A DNA stretch of 64,000 bases, taken from assembly GCF_918797505.1 (NCBI RefSeq), contig NC_092797.1, positions 21,589,372 to 21,653,371 on the forward strand, written 5' to 3'. Below are positions 37,301 to 49,864 of this stretch, piece by piece (position 1 is the stretch's first letter; each line of letters begins with the position of its first letter). The notes beneath the pieces are model-generated. The model did not search any database and was not told the origin of the DNA. It saw only the letters and a list, made by a program, of their open reading frames with translations. Origin of the DNA: Bemisia tabaci (Eukaryota > Arthropoda > Insecta > Hemiptera > Aleyrodidae). The position numbers and the translations under genes were made by a program.

Positions 37301-40300
37301 AGACAATGTCTTGTATGGGTTAGTTAGTTTTTTTAAGTGAAATTTCAACAAGCGTTCTCTCATAAGAACACATGTTAAACCGCAGACGAGTTTTATCTAC
37401 TAGTGTGACGTCATAGAAACGTAGTTACGGCCTCTCTGTTCTCGTAATCAACGGCTCAACCAAAATAACATTTGAATTTTAAATACCTAAACTACGTTCG
37501 TTCAGGGTGTTCACTAGTCCACAAATAGTACTGATCTTTCTAGAGCAGTCTGGAAATACTCCTAAAGCAAGGAATATTTAATTTTCAATTTGCAAAATTC
37601 TCCTTCAATGGGTACCCAGCATATAAATGCCAAAACAAAACGCACCGATTAACATCATTTTATACATCTGATCTTACTGAAAGAAGAGCTTCTTAAAAAA
37701 AGTTATCACATGATCTACAAACCCCCCTACTATCTATAGTTGGTTTACATAGTAAGTATTTAGAAAATAGGTTTTGGTAAAAGTTCCCACAATTTTTAAT
37801 GAAAGGGGTAAAAATACTGGTAGGAAGGAGCATAGATTTTAAAGAAACAAATCAATTTTTCCCGCACAGAAGTAGCTGAAAACAGTGTTGATTAAGCTGC
37901 ATTTTTTATGTGATTATTCAATTATACTTTTTTTACAATGCATCGAAATTGATATCCCTCTCTCATGATGATGGTTTTTTTTTCAGTTGTCAATTTGTTG
38001 TACGTGCTGATGGCGAGTACTCTGTATATTTGGCTGATCCTGATGCTCTTGTGGATTGGGAATTTGTCGAACAAATCGTAAGTTAGACTGCTATTACTGT
38101 TAATGAAGAAATCATCTATATAAGCAGAAACTTAATAGAATCGGCGGTGATTTAATTACTGACATTCCTCTCTGCCATGCAAGGATAACTATTTTTCTTA
38201 AATTTTCCATCTTTGAAAGAAAATGTCATTCATTGTATAATATTCTTACCTGATCATATAACAGAAATATAACCATTTCTCTTTGAAATTTTGAGGAATA
38301 AATCGGGAAAATTGGAGGAGCTTTTAAAGTGGTTTAATAGCCTTTGCAAAAGTAAATAACAGTGATGGATTTTTTGCCGTATTTATTTTGGCCCACTGGA
38401 TTAAAGTTAACTTTCAACCATTGATAATTTTTTTGGTCTATACCCATTTTTCAGAGAATGCCAATTACTGGTGAAGTGAACTGTCCCATATGCCTTTTCC
38501 ACCCAGTCGCAGCTAAAATGACTCGATGTGGACACATTTTCTGTTGGTCCTGTATTCTGCACTATCTTGCTTTGTCCGACAAAACTTGGCGCAAATGTCC
38601 CATCTGTTATGAAGCAGTCCATAAAGGAGATTTGAAAAGGTGAGGATCTATCACACTTGCTATAATCATAATTGGATTGCATTTTGCAAGAAGGACCAAT
38701 AGCATTCCAATGTTGCTGGGGTTGTGCAATTTACATTCTTTGTGATAAAATCATTAAAATCATGCAAAAAATTAAATTTATAGTGGTAATTTTTGTTTTG
38801 AATTTATAGTTGATTAGGAGTAAAGATAAAAGTTGTTTAGATTATCAGTTTATATTTGCAAGGTGAAAAAAGTTGCTCAATCTCAGTGACATTGAATGCC
38901 CTCGGTTCCTTTTTGCAAAATACAATCAAATTACTCATGGAACATCAATTTAAATTATTCTACCATTATTATCAAGTAGTGAACTGCCAATCGTTTCATT
39001 ATTTTGAGCTTTGGAATAAAACTCATTTCAGTAACGTAGAAATTTATTTTACTTTCTAAACATCAGCTGGTTCATATCAAGAGAAATGTCTCCAAGTTAT
39101 TCGAACTGCAATCCAAAGAAATGAACCAAATTTGAAGACCTTGTGCTGGCAGGAAATGCTCCAAAATTTGTCGTTCTGCCCATCATTTTTATGAAGACTG
39201 AGTTCTTTCAATTTTGTCTGTGCCTTAGAATGTATTCCGCTTATTCCACATTTTGTACATCTCTACTCACTTAAGGAAAACTCTAAAATTTCAGTGGTAA
39301 GGTTTTTTTGACAGCCTGTCGAGTGCAGCATAATACTAAGGACTCTTCCCCAATCTTTGGTCTCTTTCTTTTACTTTAAAAAAATCCACTATTCTCTCCT
39401 TTATTTTATGGCAGAAAGTTTTCAAGTTGGTCTTCAAAAAATTCTTCTTCAGGAAGAACCCTTTTTATGAGTGGCTGTAAGTATTCATCTAAGTTATGAG
39501 TGTGAATAACTTGCAGACTCCCCATAGAATTTACAAACTGATGAGTTTGTCAAAGGCTACCTTAAAAGTGAAAAAATTGAAATTATCATGCCTTCTCCTT
39601 ATGTTAACTCTTCTTTTGGTCCAGCGTTGTTGCCGTGCCAAGATCATTCTGCGCTGTTGGTGAGCCAGTAACTTTAAAGTTGATGAAACGTGAAAAAGGT
39701 GTGATGCAGTGTGTTCCTGTCTCCCAGTTTGATGCTTACGATTTTGGAAAACCCCTGTCGGTCTCGGAAGGGTTATTGGACACCATCTATGCCAAACTCT
39801 TGGTTGCTGGCAATGATGAGGTAAAATCCCAAGTTGTAGTAAGGAGGGGTCTTTTTGCCTTTATTATATGCATTTACTTAAACCCAACTCATGCTATGAA
39901 AACAGTTCAATTAGGTCTACTCATAAAGATGAAGTCCTCCTAATTAGGAGGGCCAGACCTATCAATCTGATAAGTCCGATAATGCTAATTACCTGATACC
40001 TAGAAAGCAGAGCTGTTTCAACCTGCCTTAATGACATAGTTTGATGAAGTCTTCTGATTGAGTCTCACAGATAAAAATATGTGCATCCATGATGCTACAT
40101 CATTCTATTGATCGTAACTTCTTTTTTAGTTTTTCATCAAAATATGTTAAATATGTAGTAGCTCCGTACTACTACATACTGAATGAGTCCATTACAATTC
40201 ACCTACAGTCCTAGCAATGACCAGCTGCTGAAAAAAATTTAAACTCCAGACTTCCCTCCCACAGTTCTTGTTAAATTTAGGCTAACCATTTTTTCAAAGC

Positions 40301-43300
40301 AGCAAATGAAAATTTCATTGTCTGTTTCAGGTTTTGAATATAGTTGAAACTGAGGAAAAGCAACTTTTAAATCAACTGAAAGAAGATGAAGGATGTCCCG
40401 AGATCTGTTTCGTCGAGCAGGCTCTTAATGCTGTAAGAGAGAGGAAAGCTGCAGTTTTGAAAGTGGTAAGCAAAGTTGTGAAGTCCTAAAACAATATAAA
40501 ATTTATTATTTAGGTGTCAGCTTTTAATGTTGACGAACTGAGCACAATAACTCAATATTAAAACATTAAATATAGGAGGTAGGTATGCTGAAGTGAAATT
40601 GGTTGGGATCTCAAAAACCTCAGAAGTGAAGAAAGAGTATTTTCCATCAGTTTACATGCTTTTCATCTTATAAGCATTTCATTTTAAATGCAAGTGTGCT
40701 TCAGACCAGTTGCTCATCTGCAAAGCCTGGTAGAATCTTCCAAACTGCAAGTCAAATCCCAAGGTCTTAGTATATGACTATTTGCTCTCCCACTTCGGCA
40801 TCACTTATTGCCCCTTATCTCATCGATCTTTCACTTAGTAAACATATTCTGTTTTGTCATTTTAAAAACATTTTAAACAGAGTTAATACTGTAATAATTA
40901 GTGTGAAACAGTAATATGATCATTTGATAGAGAACATATTTCTGATTCTTGAACTTAAATCCCATTGTTCTGGTCCAAGTTAAATCTCATCTACTTGCTT
41001 CTTTTCAGCTGGGAAGAAATACCGAAACTGTTGTTATCGCTGAGGAAAAGAATGTAGAAGAAAATGAGATGGATGACAACCAATCCAATTCAGCCAGGAA
41101 GACGCAAACAATAGACTATTGGAACTCAGACACAGAAGCAGATGTTAATGAAAACATTAAAGACTCAGCTAATGAATCGGAGCCAGTCGACATCCCAGGC
41201 ACCGAAGAACTGGAAAATCGCACCAGATATGAAAGCACTAGCAGCGAAGGTGGTGAAGAAAATGCTAATAGTTTCAAAGACAGCTTCAGACCAGAAGATT
41301 TGGAGTTCCATGCCACCCCTGTTATTAACAATCAGAACTCCAAATACTACTACTTTTATCAAGGTTTGTTCCCTAGTCTCACCTGCTTTACATTTTGATC
41401 AGAATCTTACCTTGCAATAGTGACACTTATTATTTCATAGAATCAAACTGGTTCACACAGAACCCCCTGTAACTGATTTAGAATCCTTATTAGTTCTCAA
41501 TATTATCATATTCTTTCCTAATTTGTTAATACTGATGGATTTGTTTGGCGTTGATGCTATCTGTTAGTGATTATAACTATCATGAGGACTGCTCTGTTCC
41601 ACAGTTTGTTCTCTCGGCTTTGGTGAGAGACAAGATTGTCCCCTTTGTATCAACTTTAGATCTAATCATGGACCTAACAAAATCAAGAAGTAGCGTTACT
41701 GACTTAGTCATCACCAATATTATAGTATTTTCCTAATAAGTGGTAGGTAATGGGCAGTGTGAAGTGAGCAGGATATCGTTAAAGGGTAGTTTGCCTCCTG
41801 TGAGCTATGGTCTTTAAATGAACTAATGCACCTGCATTTTGACCCTGATAAAATTCTTATAGGTTCTGTCCATTGTCTCACTGTCACTTTCTCATTGGTT
41901 CTGTCCCTCATCTGCCATTTTTTGAGTCGTTAAGTCAGTAATTTACAGCTCCGATATTTTGCCATCTGCTTGTATGCTTTTAAGTGAGGCTAAAAGGAGT
42001 ACTCACCATCAGGTTTGCACATAATAAGTCGAAAAAGCACAGTTTTACGGAAGTCTGAGGATAGTCCTTGCTAGGAGGGCATGGAAATGTGCTTCTTAAT
42101 GTTTCTCATCCTCATGATACGCATCAAGAAGTATTCCTCAAAAAAGTAACTCTAATCCGGAATTTGAGAATTGAAGAACATTACTTCCTGCTGTCCTAAA
42201 GATGCTCTTAATTCCTATCTCTACCAGTCAATTTAAGATTTTTCATTACTCTCCCTCATTCATAATTATTTGGATTTTTTGTCACAGCCTCAGATGGTCA
42301 GCAAGTTTACTTGCATGCACTTAACACTCGCATGTTGGAAATGCATTATGGCTCTCTGGAAAACTGCCCTGAAAGGATTACTGGACGGGTTTTGGAAAAA
42401 GAGTCTGGCTCAATGACAGAAGAGTTGCGGAAACGGTTGCGTTATTTACAACATCTGCCGGTAACTTGCCAATTCGATGTTGTGGAAATTGAACTTGGGG
42501 AACTGGTGTCTTCAGCAGTCATGGAAAGTTTTAGAGGTGAGGTTTTTGCTCTTACTGTTATTAAGTAGGGACCTGAAGAATTGGCTATTGCGAAACATGA
42601 GTTGAACCTGCCAATTTGCGATTGTTTTGATATTGAGGTGGGACTCAATTACCAACATGAACCTGCAAATTTTGCACCCAGAACACTAAGCCAATAAATT
42701 TCAAGGTTTGGACAAAATAAAGTCCGCTATTTCCGTATTTTGACAGTTTCAAGCTGATTCAAGTCTTAAATTTTAAGTCCCAAGTTCTCAAAATTGTGTA
42801 CTTTAGAAAGTTAAAGTTGAGGTTCATTCAAACTAAATTTTCCGCTTTTAAAAAATTTTCCCTTCAGGATTACTTTTGCCTTTGTGAATGACAAGCAATA
42901 GAATTAAAAGTGTACTTTTCTTTCCAGATCAAATTGACGGAAGAGAACGTCGTCGTTGCAAGCGAGCTAAAGAGGAACGCAGGCGTGAAAGGAAAATTGA
43001 AGCTGATGAGAAGAAAATGTATGGCCAGTTTGTTGAACCAAGACGACGTATCCGTTTGGATTCATATCAGCATTTTCCAGAATGTGGCTTAAATGAGGCC
43101 TTTCCAGCACCTCCTGGGTAAATTTCCATCCTTCTTTGAATGAAATTTCTAACATGTCAACTACCTTATCAACCTAAAGGGAGCAGCAGTGTTTGGTCTC
43201 ACCATGCTGCGGAAATAAGTAAAGGTTAGGGGTACAGAAAACTGGCTGGGAATGTAAAAATTGCTGTGAAACATTAGTTGCACTTTTTTTAGACTACCAT

Positions 43301-46300
43301 AATAATGTTCGGTTCTGTGACAAGCTAGTATGTGGGTTGTTCTAGCAGCACTTTGTAAGTCACCAAATCATGGCTGTGTAATCGACGTTTCCTTAGACTT
43401 GCCATGCTGGAACCAGGAAAGTTGAAGCAGACTTGTTAAAGTTCTAATTCAACAGTAAAACTACAAAAATGTATATCTTGGTAGCGGCGTTTCATAATAT
43501 CCTCTCTTATTTCATTTTTCTTTAGGAGACTGAACCAATATCATGACTTGACGTTTTCACATAACATTCTTTATATGGATATGATAAATCACCAAAGTGG
43601 CAGAGAAATAATATTCTCTAGTTTTCCGAGTAAGAAACAAAAAATGGCTTTCCTTGGAAGTCTGCAACGCCGCAAACCGAGAAATGCATTTCTGCAGTTT
43701 CACCGTTGAATTGCGGATTCTCTGTTTTCGGTCTTAGCGTCTTTCCCTTACAGCCGCTATTAAATTCTTTTAACATTTTTATTGAAATGCATGTGTAATG
43801 TTCGATTTTCCTAGTTTTTCAAGCAGGTTTGAGTTCAACAGATTGAAATATTAATTTGGATAAAATCATAACTGCTAGATTACCATACAAGCCCCGAAGT
43901 CAGTTAGTCTGTCCAATTCCACCCACATACAACCGCCATGGCAAAGAAAAGTTTTCAACATAGTCTTTTAATTTTTTTAACTTCTAATTTCATTCTGCTT
44001 TAGGTCTGATACCTCATTGGGAGGAACATCTGATTCTTTTTCATCTTTGGCAGCAGGCATGGCATCCGCCTCTCTGGATGAATCAGGAGATCCCAGCTCA
44101 TTATCTTTTGCGCAGGTAAGACTCTTGATTCAAATGAAACAATCCATCAACCGTTTCTTCATGAAACTCTTTCTATCATTGGATTGGAGTTCATCAGTCA
44201 ATTCAGTTACATCATTCTTTAGATAGTTGTCTTTGTCCCTAAATTTGACTGATACAGGTGTCTTGGAGTATTGGAAGTGGCAGAACCCACCTTCTCTATG
44301 GGATAGGAACAATAGGACTCCTGCATTTAAGAGCAGTCGTTTTTTCATGTGTATCCATCCCATTGAGACAGACATTGCAACAGAAAACACAAACCTAAAG
44401 TCGACGATCCAAATATGTCTGGAGAGGGAATTTCAGCAATTCTATCAAAACTAGTTGATACTAGGGGGCTACGCCCCCTGGCCGCTACGCGGCCCAACCC
44501 CTGAAGGCGCTCCGCGCCATCAATGGGCCGCTTCGCGGCCCCATTTTTACCCTCCTATCAGTGTTAGTTTTTTTTTTCTCCTAAAAAAATACGATATGAG
44601 GTATACTTTAATTTTAAACTTTACTTTAAATTACTTTAAAATTAAAAGGACGCGTTTTGGAATGACTGCTTGATGAAATATTGCAATAAACAATGAACAA
44701 TGATAGTCAGGTATTAATTCAGATTTCATGTGTCGGGGATCGAACCCACGCTGCGGATATAGATTACGCATTCGACGTCTTAGACGACTCGGCCACCGCT
44801 CGCCATGAAGTCGTAGGTGCGAATCTTGTGTAGATAAGTGTAGAGCTGATGCGCAGGCTACCCAGCTACTGCGCAACCTCCTCGACCACTGCGCATCCTC
44901 CCGCGCATAGCGGCAGCAGTCCCGGAGCATTCTGTAAAGTTACTCACTTTTATAACGTGATTTTGAAAAAACCTGGGTCCTATTTCCAAAATCTAATTAG
45001 AGCGGGCACATCTAGGGCCAATTACCTGACGATCTACGCAAAAATCATGGAAATCGGCCCGGTAGAACGCTCAAACGAACTATGACAAAAAGTATAAATT
45101 TACATTGTTCTTATGAGAGAATTCGCAACTTTACCACGTAATATAAAAAAACCTGGGCCATATTTTGAAAATCTGAAAAGAGTTGGCTAATCTAGAGACA
45201 ATTGCCCGTCGATTGCCGCAAAAATCATGAAAATCGGCCCGGTAGAACGCTGGAACTAAGCGTCACCAGTTTCGTAAAATTAGGAGGTCTCGGAGCTTAT
45301 AGTATAGATTGACAATCCCAGCAGGTCAGGATGTTTGGTGATACAGTCAAATCTGGTGTGATAGTTCAGTCGGAAAAGCTGGGAGAAACCCAAGTTTTGA
45401 CAAAATAATAATACAACAGTCTCATGGCACAAATTTCTGTATATGCAGGCTCCTGTCTTCTTTTGTCTTTAAATCAAATTTTGCGCAATTTTTTTTTTTT
45501 TTATCCATGTGATTTATTTCACACCAGTTTGACCACAATCAGGCTGCAGGAAAGATAGCCACTTGAAAAATAGCCCTATCTGTCCAGAATTCATCGGCAC
45601 ACTTCCACCTCCATGCTCACGTAAAATGTTAAACTCTGAAAGAGGTGCATTTATTATTATTTTCATCAAACGTTTCAATTCATTTTCTTATTCCCGACAG
45701 ATGTTACGAGATGGGAAAAAGTTTTCCTGTTGTCACCAAAGCTACTAGTGCTTGGCCATCTATCGGTAAACAGAATCAGAATCGTCGTGCGGTGGAAGAT
45801 TTTCCAGCAATCAGCTCCTCACCACCTTCAAAGCAGTCGACTACCAGTGAAAGTCACACTCTCAGTCAGTCACTGGCACCAAACTTTCATGGAGCATCAG
45901 GTAAATGCGCAAGCTTTCAATTCATGCATTTATTGTAAGTTTCTTTGAGTCTTGGTTTTTAGAGGAATTCGAGTATCTCTCAATAAGTATCCTTGCGCCT
46001 CGCCTGTACATTGGAATGATGCTCAGTTGTAAGGGCTCCAAATGGGCAGTTTTCCTGGCTTGAGAAAATTTCTCAGTAATGACATTTTGGAATCCGTCAG
46101 ATTTTTTTGGGAGAAAAATTTGACCTATGTTTATATCATCGAAAATTTTCCGTATTAAGATGTTGCAGTATTTTTAATTTCATAATTCTGACAGGTGGTG
46201 GTATTTCAGTTTTTGAGTCTTCTCACCATGATGCAAGAATAAATTCAAAACATAACTCAATTTAGTACATTTCTTGTGACGATTGGGTTTAATCAGCGGA

Positions 46301-46660
46301 CTCCTTCTCATAGACAATGCCATATCTTTCTCAGAAATTGTGGTAATGTTGTATGGTAACTCATGGGCATATACTCAATGCAGTAAGCAATTCTCCAGTA
46401 AAGTTTTCACTGCGCTCCTCATAATTATTGACGTATACCTTTTTCTAATAGTTTCAAGTTCCTTGGGAGAGGTAGGGATTCTAATATTGATAACTAATAA
46501 AGTTCAACGTATAAGTATGGACAGTTCTTGTTGCTTCGGTTCAGATGTGCGGTTAGCAAAAGATCTTACAGTGCTCTCAATTTTTCCAGATGCGGATGGA
46601 GGTACCACAGGCAGTAAAAAGAAGAAGAAGAAACAAGTTTTGTTTTCTTTGGGAATCTAG
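34399..46660 (+). CDS. RNF10: RING finger protein 10 (RNF10) orthologue, 13 coding exons
   Basis: E3 ubiquitin ligase family protein. Exons: 34399-34474, 35842-36005, 36706-36932, 37987-38077, 38455-38639, 39625-39820, 40331-40465, 41009-41363, 42288-42536, 42928-43117, 44004-44115, 45701-45900, 46590-46660. Every intron is GT-AG and phases join throughout. About 749 residues (human protein about 811). Family landmarks in order: MDKN start; basic Ser/Lys-rich N-terminus; [10 protein letters not shown] (exon 3); NCQFVV...[14 protein letters not shown] (exon 4); C3HC4 RING at residues 196-237 (exon 5); [12 protein letters not shown] (exon 6); acidic Glu/Ser-rich exon 8; YYYFYQASDGQ across exons 8-9; [13 protein letters not shown] (exon 9); basic coiled region [20 protein letters not shown] (exon 10); SFAQ-MLRDGK (exons 11-12); poly-Lys then QVLFSLGI end (exon 13). 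The start at 34399 has a good context (AAACATGG); an in-frame ATG at 34381 is possible and is preceded by an in-frame stop. Exon 12 carries an apparent +1 shift in an A-run (see the separate entry). Identity is near certain. Confidence 0.93.
38455..38639 (+). CDS. RNF10: RNF10 exon 5: C3HC4 RING domain
   Basis: Encodes the complete zinc-binding RING within one 61-codon exon (phase 0 in, phase 2 out). Ligands by residue of the predicted protein: Cys196, Cys199, Cys211, His213, Cys216, Cys219, Cys234, Cys237, giving C-x2-C-x11-C-x-H-x2-C-x2-C-x14-C-x2-C. All eight ligands are present, and the flanking TRCGHIFCW and KCPICY motifs match the RNF10 family, so the E2-recruiting module looks intact. 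Confidence 0.93.
44455..44806 (-). repeat. tRNA-derived SINE with GC-hairpin tail, in RNF10 intron 11
   Basis: On the minus strand the head (44804-44731) has RNA polymerase III boxes: a Leu/Ser-tRNA-like A box (GTGGCCGAGTCG) and a B box GGGTTCGATCC at 44747-44737. The 5' GGCGAGC has no matching acceptor strand, so it is not a working tRNA. The other end (44461-44550) is a run of short GC palindromes (GGGGGCTACGCCCCC, GGCCGCTACGCGGCC), striking in this AT-rich setting. It lies between RNF10 exons 11 and 12. Confidence 0.6.
44940..45260. repeat. Imperfect direct repeat of about 170 bp
   Basis: Two related units, about 44955-45085 and 45125-45260. Both carry ACCTGGG near the start and AAAATCATG(G)AAATCGGCCCGGTAGAACGC near the end. 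They abut the SINE and lie in RNF10 intron 11. Probably a tandemly duplicated transposon piece. Confidence 0.6.
45701..45900 (+). CDS. RNF10: RNF10 exon 12 with an apparent +1 frameshift in an A-run
   Basis: Follows exon 11, which ends phase 0 at CAG|GTAAGA after SFAQ. The acceptor CCCGACAG at 45693-45700 opens the exon with MLRDGK, matching the conserved SFAQMLRxGK of RNF10. In that frame a TAG follows within 16 codons (45746-45748). The sequence beyond the five-A run at 45716-45720 is open in the +1 frame and reads [14 protein letters not shown], ending phase 1 at GCATCAG|GTAAAT, exactly the phase needed by exon 13. One base too many in the run explains everything. It could be an assembly or read error, a real allele or, less likely, frameshifting. 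Alternative donors or acceptors that cure the phase were not found. Confidence 0.75.
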
Positions 46661-47012
46661 TTATAAGAAATAATTATGTTGTTTAGCTAGGAAGACTAGG
46701 AAAAATGTCTCTATTCCCTTTTTGCGAATTTTTTGTATTGTTGGATATAGTCCAAAATCATTTAAATGTGTCCCGGCCATTGTTTAAATTAATTTTTTAA
46801 CACCTATGGAAAGAGAATTTTTGAAAAATTCAAAGTTCGCTGCTCTGCTACAGTGTATTAGTCCTGCATTAGTGAATTAAAAAATAATAATAATTTATTC
46901 TTCAATGGGCTGCCTCAGTGAAATTTGTATCCTTTAGTAAAAAAAAAAAAAAGGCGAAGGCAAATTCCGAAGGTTTTTTCCCAATTCATAAATTTGTAAA
47001 AAGTTTAATAAA
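46661..47012 (+). terminator. RNF10 3' UTR to a likely poly(A) signal
   Basis: AT-rich stretch after the RNF10 stop codon (TAG ending at 46660). A canonical AATAAA is at 47007-47012, followed by T-rich sequence. The cleavage site itself cannot be seen, and other AT-rich signals downstream are possible. Confidence 0.5.
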
Positions 47013-49568
47013 TTTTTGCTTTAAGTCACTCTAAATTAATGAAAATTCCAATGAAGAGTTCCAAAAAAGAAAAAGCTGTGGTAGTTTGAGCCACCACAGC
47101 TCAAAATTCTGCATGATAGTAAATTACTTTGTTACTACCTCCGATTCATCTCAAGATTGAGTAAGTTTCGCTGTTGGTTTAAAACATCATGTTGGTGTTT
47201 CGAAATTTTTATTGAATTAAAATGATGAGAACTTCTCTCATATTGGGATCTTTTTAGCATTGACAATTTGTAGGCTGTACTGCTAGCTCATCTTGTGCAT
47301 GGTACACAATATTGTAATGTGCATCTCGGAGCTGTGAGAAATTCATTTCTTCTTTCACTGGCTCAAGTCAGTCAATTTTGAAACTTTACAAGACTCTGTG
47401 ATTTTTATGTAATTAAACCGTGGGTACTGTTTGTTGTGATCCAGGTTTATTGTGGTTCCATAAATTGCATAGACTAAAAATTTAATTGTATTTAGGACTT
47501 TTAAGTTCATAAAGTATTGTTGAGTATTCCTTCGTAAGAATTTTGTATATTCTAGTCCCTCTTTCTGATCTTAAAACTCAACATTTTCCTGCAGCTTGGA
47601 GACCGTCCGTGAATTTCTCTTAAGTGAACAGAACGGTATCAGTGATTACGTCACTGATTTTTCTGTTGTCATGATTCAACCATCATACTTACTACATACT
47701 AGAGATGCAAGGTATTTGCAAGCCATTTGGTTTTTTCTTGTGCTCTAAATGTGAAACAAATCACCCGGACTTAAAATTGTAATCTTCGTTTTAACAACTT
47801 TAATTTTAATTTCATTGAGAAACCCTTAATTGCACTCCTCATACCTGTACCTTACACTCAGACAGGACAATGTGAACAGTCTTTTCATTGGAAATTTGCC
47901 AAGAGTTTGTTTCAATTTAATGAGGGCATCAGAATTAAGAGACTTTGGCGTTAATTTATGGAACTCAAAGCTGGTATCAGATATGTTAAACAAATTATTG
48001 AGCAAATGAAATAACTCATATCGCAGTTTAGAAGATTTTTGTTTTGTCTTTTTTATCTGCCTGCCTTCAGCCAAGAACATAGTTTTAATCGATCACAACT
48101 GCCAACCAATCAATAACTTTAATGTTGCATTTACAAAAGCCGGCAACAGATTAATTCCTTCCATTGTCACAAAAGTAACACTATTTCAGGACTGACAATT
48201 TCTATTAAGTATGTATCTTCCTTTTGATAAATATTCTCTTTTTCCTGCCTCCTTTTATTTTCTCCTTTATATTTTGTCATTCTACTTTCTTTTAAAAAGA
48301 AAAAGGAACGTAGCAGTTAAAACCATCCCTCTTAGAATTATATTCTCTGAATTTTCCATATAATGACAATTGGGCATATTGGTTTTCCTACAGCCTGTAA
48401 GTTCTTTAGTTTTTTCCTGTTTTCACCAGAATTCTATCACTGATTTATTTCACCTTTAAGTGGTTAATAATTTATTGTTTTTCTGTTGATATAGCAGATT
48501 AAGTAAATAACATTTTCATTTTATAATTCTCTGTTATTTCTACTCTATTTTTCTGTTTTGTTTCCTATTTATTGACCTATTGTATTATCATAACTTTATT
48601 TTTTTCCTCAAGCAATAAAGTTTGCATGTCTCTAAGCTCATGCAATGATAAAAGAGAAAAAGAAACAAAATATTTTTTGTTAGAAAGTCTAAGATCAATA
48701 TCTTACTGCTGAGTATGAATTGTGACTGAACTCTCAAATCTTGATTAATTTATGATTAAAGCAGTCGTTAAGCACTAAAGTGTGTTTACTTTATTCCCCC
48801 AAAAACTACAACTGAAGTTACAAAAAATTCAGTCATTCTTATTTACCTTTCTCTTTCTACTCATGGAGTTGTATTCCTTGCTCCGCACATTTTCCCACTT
48901 TTTCAAAAATTATAATGGCTTCTATTCTCTAACTTCAATTATGACCTTTACTAAATTTAGTTTTAATGGTAAAAAATAGGTAACTTTAAAAAAATACGCA
49001 TGAAAGAATTTCTGAGCAGATACGTATTCAACATGATAATTTTAAAGGACCATTAAACGTTATCAATCATTAAAGAATGATTACTTACCTAAAAAATAAG
49101 CTGATTCCAGAAAGATGGAGTGATCTGGCTCATAGAGTTAAATTTTGCCATTTCTTTGCCAAGATGAGACAAAAAAAATTCCAAAGCATTCCAGTAATGA
49201 AAAAATATTTTCCCATCAAAGTTTTGAAAGATTAATAACGCTAAAATCGGACCACCGGACATGCTGAAAAATTAAACTTGACAACACACTTTTCCTTGTC
49301 AATTGTTTTAGAATGTGACAATCTCAAAAAATATTTCCAAATTTAACTCATAATTAAGAGAAAACCTTTAAAGTTTCAGCCAATAATTAAAGCCTCCAGT
49401 TCTCAACAAAACAAAAATCGACTCAAGTTAAATCAGGGGATGAACTAATTTTACTTCCGGTTATATCATTGGCAAGTAGAAGAATTTTGCTGAGCACCAA
49501 ATTTCTCCTGACAAGTTTACAAGTTACAAGCATTATCATGGAGGTAAAATTTTACTGACCTGAACACT
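47013..49568. other. Intergenic stretch downstream of RNF10
   Basis: AT-rich, almost free of MITEs compared with neighbouring regions. The only candidate is the weak minus-strand exon at 47845-48080. Confidence 0.5.
47845..48080 (-). CDS. Weak hypothetical exon between RNF10 and the homeobox gene
   Basis: The minus-strand ORF runs 48080-47826 (84 codons). It has a balanced amino acid composition (KLRYELFHLLNNLFNI, TPKSLNSDALIKLKQ), unlike the T-rich background, and a plausible donor TACAG|GTATGA with GT at 47844-47843. I recognise no domain and cannot find a partner exon by eye. It could equally be a decayed retrogene or chance. Confidence 0.25.
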
Positions 49569-49864
49569 CATAGAGATAAAAAGGAGGTGTTTGCATCTTG
49601 AGGATTGTGTACCCTGTGACGTAGGTCGGTACAACTTGGTCAGCAAAATCCGGAATTCGAAGTAAGAAAAACAGACCATAACGTCCGATTTTATTGCTTA
49701 AATCAACTCTTGATATAATTTCAAACACTTCATGTAGAATGCATTTTTTCTATAAACTACACCATTTCCAAGAAAATCGATGATAAACGTCGCCGTACCG
49801 ACCTACGTCATCAAAAAAATTCCAAGATGCCCGAAATGCAAACACCTCCTTTTCTTTCTCTATG
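49569..49864. mobile_element. CATAGAG...GGAGGTGTTTGC MITE, copy 1
   Basis: Inverted ends of about 60 bp: AAAAAGGAGGTGTTTGCATC and GCAAACACCTCCTTTTC, with TGACGTAGGTCGGTAC and GTACCGACCTACGTCA further in. Intergenic between RNF10 and the homeobox gene. Confidence 0.8.

Noticed and set aside
44731..44804. Functional tRNA-Leu or tRNA-Ser on the minus strand
   Set aside because: The A and B boxes are good, but the acceptor strands do not pair. Better explained as a SINE head.
46283..46589. Upstream part of the ORF that contains RNF10 exon 13
   Set aside because: It is intron sequence read through. The acceptor TTTTTCCAG at 46581-46589 and the phase fit show that only 46590-46660 is coding.
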